Source: Candidatus Segatella intestinihominis (GTDB lineage Bacteria; Bacteroidota; Bacteroidia; Bacteroidales; Bacteroidaceae). From it: a stretch of DNA of 32,804 bases. Within the stretch, counting starts at the first letter, position 1. Each line of letters opens with the position of its first letter. This document shows positions 1 to 7,680 of this stretch, piece by piece. The stretch is taken from NCBI GenBank assembly GCA_900548535.1, contig URLG01000026.1:1-32804 (forward strand), read 5' to 3'. The notes below the pieces were generated by a model. The model searched no databases and was not told the DNA's origin. It saw only the letters and a list, made by a program, of their open reading frames with translations. The translations under genes were made by a program, and so were the position numbers.

Positions 1-875
1 TCTATTCGCCTTTGTCTCTGTATGACAAGACGATACGGTTTTCCTTTCCATTTCTCAACAAGGATGGAATTCAGCTCAAATTCAATACCGTTGATTTCAA
101 CAGTTTTCCATCCAGTCAAGGCAAACATGGAATCGTAGAAGGAAGAGCATCTGTTGGCACGAATATAAAAATGCCTGCAATGAGCCTCTACCATATCTAC
201 GATTTCCTCCGAGCATGAGCCGCAATCCATGCGGGCACGGGATATATATACTTCTGATGCCTCCAGTCGCTTGAAGATTCTTTCCAAAGTCTCTCTTTGG
301 TTGAAGCGCACGTTTGTGTTGCCGTCTCTATTTTCAATACCGACAATCATGTCGTTAATGACTGCCACACCTGGACTATAGCCCAGGAACTTCTTGTAGG
401 TTGGTTTTGCATCATGCTTCTCTGTTTCAATGAACTGATGGTCAAAGTCAAAATCATACTCTTGACCGGATTTCAATTGACCAGTAGCAAGCAGGGCTTT
501 GATCAATAAGCAGTTCATCTTGTCTGCAGTATTGAAATCATAGGAGTTGCCAGAAGCAGATTTATAGGTGATGTTCTTACAAGTCAGTTCTTCGATAGCA
601 CGCAATATGGTGTCTGCGCTGCAAGTGCGAAGAGTTGGATGAAGAGACAAATGTTTCATCAAGTGAGTTGTAACATCCTCAATACATGAGCCGCCACAAA
701 GATATACGCACATCAGAGAGCGTAGAATTTCGCTATATTGATAACCAAACATAGTGCATCTCAATCCCAAGGTGGAATCTATGGTTTGAGCTAAAAGAGC
801 ATCAAATTGCTCCATAATAGAAAAAATTCCTCCAAAAGGAGTGAGTTTCTCAGATTTTATTTGTATCTTTGCCAT
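1..875 (-). CDS. IS1380-family transposase, C-terminus beyond the window
   Basis: An open frame runs from ATG at 875 to the window edge without a stop (291 codons visible). The protein starts MAKIQIKSEKLTPFGG and carries the motifs that mark IS1380-type DDE transposases: DFDHQFIETEKHDAKPTYKK, the following LGYSPGVAVINDM, and RARMDCGSCSEE near the second catalytic aspartate. The third acidic residue should lie beyond position 1. The family cuts and pastes its own element using DDE chemistry. No frameshift is seen in the visible part, so the gene may be active. Transcription runs away from thrC. The ATG at 880 is out of frame, so 875 is chosen. Confidence 0.88.
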   Translation of the reverse strand, partial: MAKIQIKSEKLTPFGGIFSIMEQFDALLAQTIDSTLGLRCTMFGYQYSEILRSLMCVYLCGGSCIEDVTTHLMKHLSLHPTLRTCSADTILRAIEELTCKNITYKSASGNSYDFNTADKMNCLLIKALLATGQLKSGQEYDFDFDHQFIETEKHDAKPTYKKFLGYSPGVAVINDMIVGIENRDGNTNVRFNQRETLERIFKRLEASEVYISRARMDCGSCSEEIVDMVEAHCRHFYIRANRCSSFYDSMFALTGWKTVEINGIEFELNSILVEKWKGKPYRLVIQRQRRI

Positions 876-945
876 GTCATATTAGAGTTTTGCTTGTCTT
901 CTTTTCGCAACACTAAGGTAAGTGAAAATTCTGACATGGCAAAAT

Positions 946-970
946 CCTGGGCAACTTTTTGTTGCTCAGG
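946..970. repeat. Palindrome at the probable IS end
   Basis: CCTGGGCAAC and GTTGCTCAGG are inverted copies with one mismatch around a TTTTT spacer. This is probably the IS terminal repeat or a hairpin beside it. TTTG inside it (958-961) lies 19 nt before TAATGTTA at 981, which resembles a weak Bacteroidetes promoter pointing into thrC. That reading is speculative. Confidence 0.4.
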
Positions 971-1024
971 CACTTATAAATAATGTTAAACTATAGTGTT
1001 GCGGAATTAAGGCAAAGTAAAAAA

Positions 1025-2326
1025 ATGAAATACTATTCAACAAATAAGAAAGCACCTATCGCCGACCTTCACAAGGCGGTAGTCAAGGGATTGGCAGAAG
1101 ACCGTGGTCTCTATATGCCAGAAATCATCAAGAAGTTGCCACAGGAGTTCTTCGACAACATCGAGAAGTACTCCTTCCAGGAGATAGCCTACAAGGTGGC
1201 TGACGCCTTCTTTGGCGAGGACGTGGATGCCGAGTCATTGAAGAAGATCGTCTATGACACCTTGGCATTCGACTGTCCTGTGGTAGAGGTGGAACCTAAC
1301 ATCTACTCTCTGGAGCTCTTCCATGGTCCTACCCTCGCCTTCAAGGATGTGGGTGCTCGCTTCATGGCTCGCCTCTTGCAGTACTTCGTGCGCCAGGAGG
1401 GCAAGGAGGAAGTGAATGTGCTCGTGGCTACATCGGGTGATACCGGTAGTGCCGTAGCCAACGGATTCCTCGGGGTGGACGGCATCCACGTGTATGTGCT
1501 CTATCCTAAGGGCAAGGTGAGCAAGATTCAGGAGAGCCAGTTTACCACACTCGGTCAGAACATCACTGCCCTGGAGGTGGATGGCGTGTTCGACGACTGC
1601 CAGGCATTGGTCAAGTCAGCCTTCATGGACGAGGAGCTCAACAAGCACATGAAGCTCACCTCAGCCAACTCTATCAACGTGGCTCGCTTCTTGCCTCAGG
1701 CTTTCTATTATTTCAATGCCTACGCTCGCATGAAGGAGAAGGGCCTTGCCGACAGGCTCGTGATCTGCGTACCTAGCGGCAACTTCGGCAACATCACAGC
1801 CGGTCTCTTCGGCCATGAGATGGGATTGCCTATCCACCGCTTCATCGCAGCCAACAATGCCAACGATATCTTCTACAACTATCTGCAGACGGGCGAGTAC
1901 AATCCTCAGCCTAGCAAGCAGACCATCGCCAATGCCATGGACGTGGGCGACCCTTCAAACTTTGCCCGCATCTACGACCTCTACAAGGGCTCTCACGATG
2001 CCATCACAGCCTACATCAGCGGTGCCACCTACAAGGACGAGCAGATAGCAGATACCATGAAGCAGTGCCACAACGAGACCAAGTATGTACTTGATCCTCA
2101 CGGAGCTTGCGGTTACCGCGCCTTAAAGGAGCAGTTGAAGCCAGGCGAGGTAGGTGTGTTCTTGGAGACCGCCCATCCTGCCAAGTTTAAGGAGAAGGTG
2201 GACAGCATCCTGGGTAGCGACATCGAGATACCAGCTCGCCTCGCCGAATTCATGAAGGGTGAGAAGAAGAGCATCGAGATGACGAAGGACTTTGAGGCAT
2301 TCAAGAAGTTCTTGATGAACGAATAA
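1025..2326 (+). CDS. thrC: Threonine synthase
   Basis: PLP-dependent enzyme converting O-phosphohomoserine to threonine, the last step of threonine synthesis; cytoplasmic. The predicted protein has 433 aa from MKYYSTNKK, a normal length. The PLP-binding lysine is expected at K107 in GPTLAFKDVG, and the cofactor phosphate loop is ATSGDTGSAVANG. The frame is open back to an ATG at 983, but the family alignment starts at the internal ATG at 1025, and the extra 14 residues would be read from sequence next to the IS end. In Bacteroidales thrC usually follows thrA and a phosphoglycerate-mutase-like gene; here its upstream neighbour is an IS, so promoter and operon context may have been changed. A strong terminator follows. 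Confidence 0.95.
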   Translation: MKYYSTNKKAPIADLHKAVVKGLAEDRGLYMPEIIKKLPQEFFDNIEKYSFQEIAYKVADAFFGEDVDAESLKKIVYDTLAFDCPVVEVEPNIYSLELFHGPTLAFKDVGARFMARLLQYFVRQEGKEEVNVLVATSGDTGSAVANGFLGVDGIHVYVLYPKGKVSKIQESQFTTLGQNITALEVDGVFDDCQALVKSAFMDEELNKHMKLTSANSINVARFLPQAFYYFNAYARMKEKGLADRLVICVPSGNFGNITAGLFGHEMGLPIHRFIAANNANDIFYNYLQTGEYNPQPSKQTIANAMDVGDPSNFARIYDLYKGSHDAITAYISGATYKDEQIADTMKQCHNETKYVLDPHGACGYRALKEQLKPGEVGVFLETAHPAKFKEKVDSILGSDIEIPARLAEFMKGEKKSIEMTKDFEAFKKFLMNE

Positions 2327-2336
2327 ACTATACAAT

Positions 2337-2375
2337 GAAAAGCCTTTCTCTCTTGGGGAAGGCTTTTCTCTTTTT
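2337..2375 (+). terminator. Rho-independent terminator after thrC
   Basis: A perfect 10-bp stem, GAAAAGCCTT (2337-2346) with AAGGCTTTTC (2359-2368), has a 12-nt loop and is followed by a T-rich run. Confidence 0.85.
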
Positions 2376-2420
2376 GATCATATACTTTTTTAATAATTTG
2401 ATCATATACTTTTTTAATAA
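2374..2420 (+). repeat. 23-bp direct repeat, two copies
   Basis: The unit beginning TTGATCATATAC occurs at 2374-2396 and again, identical, at 2398-2420, directly before the hydroxyacid dehydrogenase gene. The unit contains the palindrome TGATCA and an AT-rich stretch. It may duplicate a promoter or operator, or be recent slippage. Confidence 0.75.
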
Positions 2421-2435
2421 AACGAGAAAGAAATT

Positions 2436-3392
2436 ATGAAGATAGTAATATTAGACGGTTACGCAGCCAACCCTGGCGACTTGGATTACCATTTGCTGGA
2501 AGAGCTGGGCGAGGTGGTGGTTTATCCCCGCACCTCTGACGAGGAGAAGGTGGAAAGAGCCAAGGATGCTGACATCATCCTGCTCAACAAGGTACAGATA
2601 GATGCCGACACACTGGCACAACTCCCTAACCTCAAATACATCGGCATCCAGGCCACAGGCTTCAATGTGGTAGACATCAAGGCAGCCAAGGAGCGTGGGG
2701 TCATCGTGACCAACATCCCTGCCTACAGCACCGATAGCGTGGCTCAGCAGACCTTCGCCCTCATCCTGGCGGTAACCAACCGTGTGGAGCACTACACCCA
2801 GGAGAATCGCAACGAGCGCTGGGCTTACAATAAGGACTTCTGTTATTGGGACACTCCGCTGATGGAGCTTGCCGGCAAGAAGTTTGGCATCATGGGCTTG
2901 GGAAATATCGGCATGAAGGTAGCCACCATCGCCCACGACTTTGGCATGGACGTGTATGCCTGCACCAGCAAGAATTCTTCCGACCTGCCCGATTGGATCA
3001 CAAAAGTGCATAAGGACGGTCTGCTAGCCGTGAGCGACATCCTCTCCCTCCACTGCCCATTGGCTGATGATACCTACCATTTCATCAATGAGGAGAGTCT
3101 GCAGAAGATGAAGGACACCGCCATCTTGGTGAATACGGGGCGTGGACCATTGGTGGATGAGAACGCCGTGGCAGCCGCCCTGCACGCAGGTGAACTGGGT
3201 GCCTACTGCGCCGACGTGATGGAGCAGGAGCCTCCACAGAAGGAGAATCCACTCTTTGGCGAGCCTAACGCTTACCTCACCCCTCACATCGCCTGGGCTA
3301 CCTACGAGGCTCGTGAGCGACTCAACAAGCAGGTGGCAGCCAATGTGAAGGCATTTATCGAGGGAAATCCAATCAATGTCGTGAATGCATAA
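2436..3392 (+). CDS. D-2-hydroxyacid dehydrogenase (glycerate dehydrogenase/hydroxypyruvate reductase type)
   Basis: NAD-dependent oxidoreductase of the D-isomer 2-hydroxyacid dehydrogenase family, 318 aa, a usual length; cytoplasmic. The Rossmann nucleotide-binding motif is GLGNIG at about residues 154-159. The catalytic-domain signatures NTGRGPLVDE and HIAWATYEA are both present, the latter carrying the active-site histidine. The sequence is closest to what is normally called glycerate dehydrogenase (hydroxypyruvate to D-glycerate), but substrate choice in this family cannot be read reliably from sequence. It lies 109 bp after thrC, separated from it by a terminator and the duplicated 23-bp unit, so it is probably transcribed on its own. 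A convergent terminator follows. Confidence 0.87.
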   Translation: MKIVILDGYAANPGDLDYHLLEELGEVVVYPRTSDEEKVERAKDADIILLNKVQIDADTLAQLPNLKYIGIQATGFNVVDIKAAKERGVIVTNIPAYSTDSVAQQTFALILAVTNRVEHYTQENRNERWAYNKDFCYWDTPLMELAGKKFGIMGLGNIGMKVATIAHDFGMDVYACTSKNSSDLPDWITKVHKDGLLAVSDILSLHCPLADDTYHFINEESLQKMKDTAILVNTGRGPLVDENAVAAALHAGELGAYCADVMEQEPPQKENPLFGEPNAYLTPHIAWATYEARERLNKQVAANVKAFIEGNPINVVNA

Positions 3393-3413
3393 AAATTTAG
3401 AATTATATAAAAA

Positions 3414-3450
3414 AACGCAGAATGCTATGCTTTTGCATTCTGCGTTTTTT
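3414..3450. terminator. Bidirectional terminator between convergent genes
   Basis: A 12-bp perfect stem pairs AACGCAGAATGC (3414-3425) with GCATTCTGCGTT (3435-3446), with A-runs to the left and T-runs to the right. It can therefore serve both the dehydrogenase gene and the minus-strand permease gene. Confidence 0.9.
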
Positions 3451-4550
3451 TATCTCCTTTTTACTAAAACATAGATGATGACTGGAGCACCGAAGAGCGG
3501 GGTTACGGCATTGAGCGGGATGATGCCGCCACCTGCTGGCAATACGCAGAGGGCATTGCAGAGCAGGGCGATGGCGGAGCCCATGAGCATGGTGAGGGGC
3601 AGGAGCTGACGATGATTGTCGGTACGGATCAGGAGACGCACGATGTGGGGCGTGGCTAGGCCGATGAAGGCGATGGGACCGCAGAAGGCGGTGACCACGG
3701 CTGTCAGGAGACCTGTAACCACTAGGAGCAGGATGCGCAATCGGCGAATGTTGAAACCCAGGTTCTCGGCGTATTGCTCGCCCAGGAGCAGGGCGTTGAG
3801 GGGCTTTACCAGCAGGAGCGAGAGCAGCAGGCCGATGAGGGTGACCGTGGCGAAGTAAGGCACTTCCGTCATCGACACATTGCCCATATTGCCCATGCCC
3901 CATATCATGTACGACTTCATGCCCTCTGCCGAGCTAAAGAAATTCAAGAGTGAGATGCCGCTGCTCGCCAGATAGCCCACCATGATGCCGATGATGAGCA
4001 GCACCACCTGATTGCGCACCATCGCCGAGAAGAGAGTGATGATGCCCATCACCAGCATGGCTCCGGCGAAGGCGGAGATGAGGATGGCTAGGAAGCCACC
4101 GATGGTGAGTCCGTCCAATGACAAGAAGCCGCCGATACAGAAACCTGCGATAGAGATATTGCCGCCGAAGGCGAGCATCACCACCGCCACAGCCAGTGCT
4201 GCTCCGCTGCTGATGCCGAACACGTCAGGCCCCGCCAGGGGATTGCGGAAGGCAGTTTGCAGCAAGAGTCCGCTCGTGGCGAGGGCTGCGCCTGCCAAGA
4301 GGGCTGTGATGGCATTGGGCAAGCGGGATTCCATCACGATGTAATGACTCATCGACTCGATGGTCTCATTGGGATAATAGGAGTCTGCCGGGGTCATATC
4401 TACCCCTGGGTGCGCCAATATGCTCAGCACCTCCCTCAATGGAATGCTCACGCTACCCCACGCCAGGTTGGCAAAGAACAAGGCTACGATGGCTAGAGCC
4501 AAAAACACTGCTACTATCGTTGTTTTCTTCATGAATCTCTTCTTAAACAT
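3450..4550 (-). CDS. FecCD-family ABC transporter permease (iron-siderophore or cobalamin type)
   Basis: Polytopic inner-membrane subunit of a metal-chelate/B12 importer, 366 aa and slightly long for the family. Typical family segments are visible: RLPNAITALLAGAALATSG, then FRNPLAGPDVFGISSGAA, later CGPIAFIGLATPHIVR, and an N-terminal hydrophobic segment. About ten membrane helices are expected. The start at 4550 overlaps the stop of the preceding AlbA_2 gene by 8 nt (ATGTTTAA); an alternative start, MKKTTIVAV at 4532, would not overlap. The cognate substrate-binding lipoprotein is two genes upstream. No ATPase gene lies next to it in this window. The substrate (heme, siderophore or cobalamin) is not decidable here. 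Confidence 0.9.
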   Translation of the reverse strand: MFKKRFMKKTTIVAVFLALAIVALFFANLAWGSVSIPLREVLSILAHPGVDMTPADSYYPNETIESMSHYIVMESRLPNAITALLAGAALATSGLLLQTAFRNPLAGPDVFGISSGAALAVAVVMLAFGGNISIAGFCIGGFLSLDGLTIGGFLAILISAFAGAMLVMGIITLFSAMVRNQVVLLIIGIMVGYLASSGISLLNFFSSAEGMKSYMIWGMGNMGNVSMTEVPYFATVTLIGLLLSLLLVKPLNALLLGEQYAENLGFNIRRLRILLLVVTGLLTAVVTAFCGPIAFIGLATPHIVRLLIRTDNHRQLLPLTMLMGSAIALLCNALCVLPAGGGIIPLNAVTPLFGAPVIIYVLVKRR

Positions 4551-6021
4551 TTGATTCTACTTCCCAATGACCATTACGACTACTACCAATATATCGTATA
4601 TTTGGTATAGAAGCTAAATGGCGTCTTACTGTCCTCACAGTCTTCCCTGACTTAATTGCCAATTCCTTTGTTGTTATTTGTGGATTCTTCAATACACTTC
4701 TAATCAGCCATTTATCTAAATCATTTTGGGTGACATTTTGGGTGACATTTTGGGTGACATCTTGGGTGACATCTTGGGTGACATCTTGGGTGACATCTTG
4801 GGTGACATCTTGAGTATCATCAGTCTCAACATAGTTAACCTCTACATCTGGATGAGCCTCACACCACTTCAATATCATATTAGGGAATGTCACCGTAAAC
4901 TGCGCACGGTCAGAGAAGAAGGTTGGCAACAGTTCTTCACTATAATAAGGCAAAGCCTTGATGGGGCCTAAGATTTTCCCCATGCCAGACCCCTTTCGTT
5001 CCATATATCCCAACTGAGCAAATATATCAGCTATGACAGGATTGCGTCTCACAGAAGGAATATCGGCTAAGTTCATTTCTTGAATGAGTCGTCCCTCAGG
5101 CATCGCTCCAGGAGAATAAATCACCATTCTGTCATCATACATATCTACGTGTATCTCACTGCCTTGTATCAGATAATCTCTATGAGCCAAGGCATTGACC
5201 ACTACCTCCATCACGCTGCGCTCCATATATTCAGGCACCTCTACACGCTGCATAGGTTCCTTGTACCAGATGGTACGCATATTGCGACGAATAAAAGCCA
5301 TCGTATCTTCCAGGAGAATAACTAGACTACCTGTTATTTCTGTACTGTCCAAGGCATCTATTGTACCAGAAGCCTTGGTCGTTCCATTCCATCTCGTACA
5401 AAACACCCTACTCTGTCTAATCGGGCACTCGTCAGCCATCAGCAAACCTGCATTGGTAAGTATGCCTTTAGCATCCACCAAGCTGAACGAACGATACAAT
5501 TTGCCATCAAAGCTTGTACCATTCCAAGCATAATAGCGACTACGCAGTTTGGTAAAGGCATAGTCATCAAAAGATTCATCGCTAGGGCGAGCATCAAAGG
5601 ATGAATTTCTGCCACGCAGCACCAGTCTTTTATGCTCCGTAGCATCAGCCACAACCGATTCATTTCCTATTCTAACGTAGGTTTCCAGCATACCATCTCC
5701 CATATAATAATAAGGAGTTTCATCACCTTGCAACACATGAAGTATAAGAACTTCCTTCCCCTCTACTTGCTCTATCTTCATCACAATTTGAGGCACAGGA
5801 TCTATTCGTTCTTTTATCTTCTGACTGATAAACTCCGAATCACCCTTGGCATCAGCTATACCCACAACGCTATCATCGTCGGCTATGCCGAATATCAGGC
5901 AACCGCCTACGCCATTAGCAAAAGCACATACACTTTTCAGCCAACTCTTCACCTTGCGGCGTTCCACTTCCTGTTTTTTATCGTATTCCGTGGTCTCGCC
6001 AATGTATCTTTTGATGTCCAT
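4543..6021 (-). CDS. AlbA_2/Schlafen-like DNA-binding, ATP-binding and HTH regulator-like protein
   Basis: A 492-aa protein from MDIKRYIGETTEYDKK. The frame is open to an ATG at 6162, but that extension lies mostly inside the preceding gene; the start at 6021 leaves a 19-nt gap. Order of parts: AlbA_2 domain at about residues 1-130 (ETTEYDKKQE, CAFANGVGGCLIFGIADD); an HATPase_c_4-like ATP-binding region at about 290-380 (VVVNALAHRDYL, then DDRMVIYSPGAMPEGR and RKGSGMG); a low-complexity linker of TQDV/TQNV units (403-433); and a C-terminal winged-helix domain (434-492, ITTKELAIKSGKTVRTVRRH). The family (COG2865) is widespread in Bacteroidetes and is usually called a putative transcriptional regulator or helicase-related protein; its true function is unclear. 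Its AT-rich codon use differs from the flanking ABC transporter genes, which suggests an acquired gene placed within their operon. Confidence 0.85.
   Translation of the reverse strand: MDIKRYIGETTEYDKKQEVERRKVKSWLKSVCAFANGVGGCLIFGIADDDSVVGIADAKGDSEFISQKIKERIDPVPQIVMKIEQVEGKEVLILHVLQGDETPYYYMGDGMLETYVRIGNESVVADATEHKRLVLRGRNSSFDARPSDESFDDYAFTKLRSRYYAWNGTSFDGKLYRSFSLVDAKGILTNAGLLMADECPIRQSRVFCTRWNGTTKASGTIDALDSTEITGSLVILLEDTMAFIRRNMRTIWYKEPMQRVEVPEYMERSVMEVVVNALAHRDYLIQGSEIHVDMYDDRMVIYSPGAMPEGRLIQEMNLADIPSVRRNPVIADIFAQLGYMERKGSGMGKILGPIKALPYYSEELLPTFFSDRAQFTVTFPNMILKWCEAHPDVEVNYVETDDTQDVTQDVTQDVTQDVTQDVTQNVTQNVTQNDLDKWLIRSVLKNPQITTKELAIKSGKTVRTVRRHLASIPNIRYIGSSRNGHWEVESNV
4723..4815 (-). repeat. 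12-bp coding tandem repeat (TQDV linker)
   Basis: About eight units of a 12-bp repeat (plus strand TTGGGTGACATC, with TTGGGTGACATT variants) encode residues 403-433 of the AlbA_2 protein. The unit is a multiple of three, so changes in copy number alter linker length without breaking the frame. Confidence 0.9.
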
Positions 6022-6040
6022 AGCCTTTCTTAATTCTTCA

Positions 6041-7261
6041 TTAATATTTCTTATAGAATCTGAGTTTGCCAAACTTATCTCCTGCTTCTGGATGCGAGAG
6101 GATGATGAACTCTCGGAGCAATATCTCGGGATGGAAACTGGTGAGTTCGAAGTATGGCTCACAGCTGGTATCGGTCTCGTAGACGGTGCCCGTCTGGAAT
6201 GCTTTCAGAGCCTGATAGCCTTGATATTCAGCTAGAAGATCATTCTTGCTTAAAGCATTTCCGCCGAAGTATTTGAAAGCCCAGACATCCACCTGGTTGC
6301 CCTTGGCGATGATCTGTTCGGGGCTCATGGAGAGACTGCCGCTGTGCTGATCGTCGGCGAAGATATACTTGGCATGGGCATCACGCAGCAGGATGCCCAT
6401 GGTGCTCTTGCCGCCCGGCACATACCATACATTGCCCGTCTTGCGCTCGGTGAGGATGGAGAGGCCCAGTGGCAACTTCGCAGCCTCAGCCTTCAGCTGG
6501 AGATACTCCTTCTCGATGGCAGAGAACAGAGAATCAGCCTTCGAACTACTCAATAGCAAGCCATATAGCTTGATCCATTCCGCCCTGCCCATAGGCGAGG
6601 TCTCCATATAGTCGGCTGTCTCGATGATAGGGATGCGGAGCTTGTCTAGCTTGCCATATCCACCGCTGTTCTCGAAGGGCGATATGAGCAGAGCCTCGGG
6701 ATGGAGGGCGATGATGCGCTCGATATCCGGCTGCATGCTGGAACCACAGTCCATGATAGGATGGGCTACCTTGGCATCTGCCTGCGCCCTACTCTTGATG
6801 TCAGGGATATTGATATAGTCCTTGTCGCACACGCCCGTGATGGCATTCTGGCAGCCCAGCTCGGTGAGGAGCTGGCAGTGAGGGGCGGTGAATACGAGGT
6901 AGCTTGTGAGCGGAGTGCGCACGGTGTCGGTCTTCACGCCCAGGGTGGCAGCCGCCTTGCCTTCGCCATGAGCCTGCCCTGCGAGCTTAGCCATGGTGGC
7001 ATCTCCCTCCTTGCCCTTAGGCACCAGGATGTAGCGGTGCAGCTCCGTACCCTCCTTCCAGGGGTTATGCACCTTCACTTCCGTATAGCTCCCCTCATCG
7101 TGGCTCACGATGGTGAGCAGCTGTGCATACTTCATCTGGAGGGTATCTCCCCCCTCCTCCATTCCTGCCGCCGTCTTTCCGCCCTGGCAGGAGAGCAATC
7201 CCAGGCTGCTAATCATCAGGATAGCCATCCAAGCCATCCCCATTTTATTTTGCATTCTCAT
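6041..7261 (-). CDS. ABC transporter substrate-binding lipoprotein (iron-siderophore/cobalamin type)
   Basis: A 406-aa lipoprotein with the signal sequence MRMQNKMGMAWMAILM and lipobox LGLLSC (C25). The residues after the cysteine (QGGK) are not acidic, so it lacks the Bacteroidetes surface-export signal and should face the periplasm. The body fits the helical-backbone periplasmic binding fold (PF01497): GCQNAITGVCDKDYINIPD, later PDIERIIALHPEALLISPF, and a C-terminal FHPEILLREFIILSHPE. It would capture a metal chelate or B12 and deliver it to the FecCD permease encoded two genes downstream. Met1 and Met3 are both possible starts. A promoter (TATCTTTG at 7297-7290) gives a short leader to Met1. 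Confidence 0.85.
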   Translation of the reverse strand: MRMQNKMGMAWMAILMISSLGLLSCQGGKTAAGMEEGGDTLQMKYAQLLTIVSHDEGSYTEVKVHNPWKEGTELHRYILVPKGKEGDATMAKLAGQAHGEGKAAATLGVKTDTVRTPLTSYLVFTAPHCQLLTELGCQNAITGVCDKDYINIPDIKSRAQADAKVAHPIMDCGSSMQPDIERIIALHPEALLISPFENSGGYGKLDKLRIPIIETADYMETSPMGRAEWIKLYGLLLSSSKADSLFSAIEKEYLQLKAEAAKLPLGLSILTERKTGNVWYVPGGKSTMGILLRDAHAKYIFADDQHSGSLSMSPEQIIAKGNQVDVWAFKYFGGNALSKNDLLAEYQGYQALKAFQTGTVYETDTSCEPYFELTSFHPEILLREFIILSHPEAGDKFGKLRFYKKY

Positions 7262-7289
7262 TTATCTCTACGATTTTGTTTCTGTTGTG

Positions 7290-7297
7290 CAAAGATA
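7290..7297 (-). promoter_or_regulatory. Promoter -7 box for the ABC transporter operon
   Basis: TATCTTTG on the minus strand matches the Bacteroidetes TAnnTTTG box and lies about 29 nt before the ATG at 7261. A near-perfect palindrome (TCGGATTATCCGA, 7306-7318) lies just upstream, where the -33 region would be. Confidence 0.65.
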
Positions 7298-7337
7298 CAA
7301 AGATTTTCGGATTATCCGAGAGATTTTCAGCAAAATA

Positions 7338-7369
7338 TTTGCAAATATCATATTTTCAGCGTATCTTTG
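7338..7369 (+). promoter_or_regulatory. Promoter of the toxin-antitoxin-like pair
   Basis: TTTG (7338-7341) and TATCTTTG (7362-7369) are 20 nt apart, a full match to the Bacteroidetes sigma factor consensus. The expected transcript starts about 20 nt before the ATG at 7399. Confidence 0.75.
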
Positions 7370-7398
7370 CAAACAAATATCCTATAAACATATTAGAT

Positions 7399-7680
7399 AT
7401 GAAAGAAAACAGATATACATTACCTGAAGAGCAGAGTTGCGACATGGTTTCCGAACCATTGATTGCAACTTCCACACTTGCCGATCTTAAAAATCAGTTG
7501 GTGGAACGTGTCATGAACATAGAAAACACAGAAACATTGCAATCTTTGATTATATACATCGATCACAATGTTTTGCCCGAAAGTGACACCTTTGAGGAAG
7601 AATGGAATCGCTCTATCCCTATAGAAGAATTCCGAGCTCGTTGCAAATCCAAATTAAAGGCTATGTATGGAAAGGTATAA
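7399..7680 (+). CDS. Putative antitoxin of a type II toxin-antitoxin pair
   Basis: A 93-aa acidic protein from MKENRYTLPEEQ. The frame extends back to 7276, but that segment covers the promoter, so the ATG at 7399 right after the promoter is preferred. The middle (LADLKNQLVERVMNIENTETLQSLIIYID) is predicted helical and the C-terminus (IPIEEFRARCKSKLKAMYG) is basic. No specific antitoxin family is recognised; the call rests on size, AT-rich composition and the 14-nt overlap with the ParE/RelE-like gene that follows. This gene order, antitoxin first and translationally coupled, is typical of such modules. Confidence 0.6.
   Translation: MKENRYTLPEEQSCDMVSEPLIATSTLADLKNQLVERVMNIENTETLQSLIIYIDHNVLPESDTFEEEWNRSIPIEEFRARCKSKLKAMYGKV

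Larger units (their letters stand above)
1..970 (-). mobile_element. IS1380-family insertion sequence, partial (5' end of transposase side)
   Basis: The element holds a transposase reading leftward out of the window. Its right end is inferred at about 970, where an imperfect palindrome (CCTGGGCAAC at 946-955, GTTGCTCAGG at 961-970) lies about 70 bp outside the transposase start. Ends beginning with CC are usual in this IS family, so CCTGAGCAAC read inward from 970 is a plausible terminal inverted repeat. The other end and any target duplication are outside the window, so the boundary is an inference. The element stops about 55 bp upstream of thrC. Confidence 0.6.

Noticed and set aside
6022..6162. 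Upstream start (6162) for the AlbA_2 gene
   Set aside because: It would add 47 residues read largely from the end of the binding-protein gene in another frame; the AlbA_2 domain begins at the ATG at 6021.
7262..7330. Cobalamin riboswitch ahead of the ABC importer operon
   Set aside because: The expected transcript start lies only about 20 nt before the gene, leaving no space, and no B12 box was found there.
7276..7398. N-terminal extension of the antitoxin-like gene
   Set aside because: The segment contains the promoter of the pair and would not be transcribed from it.
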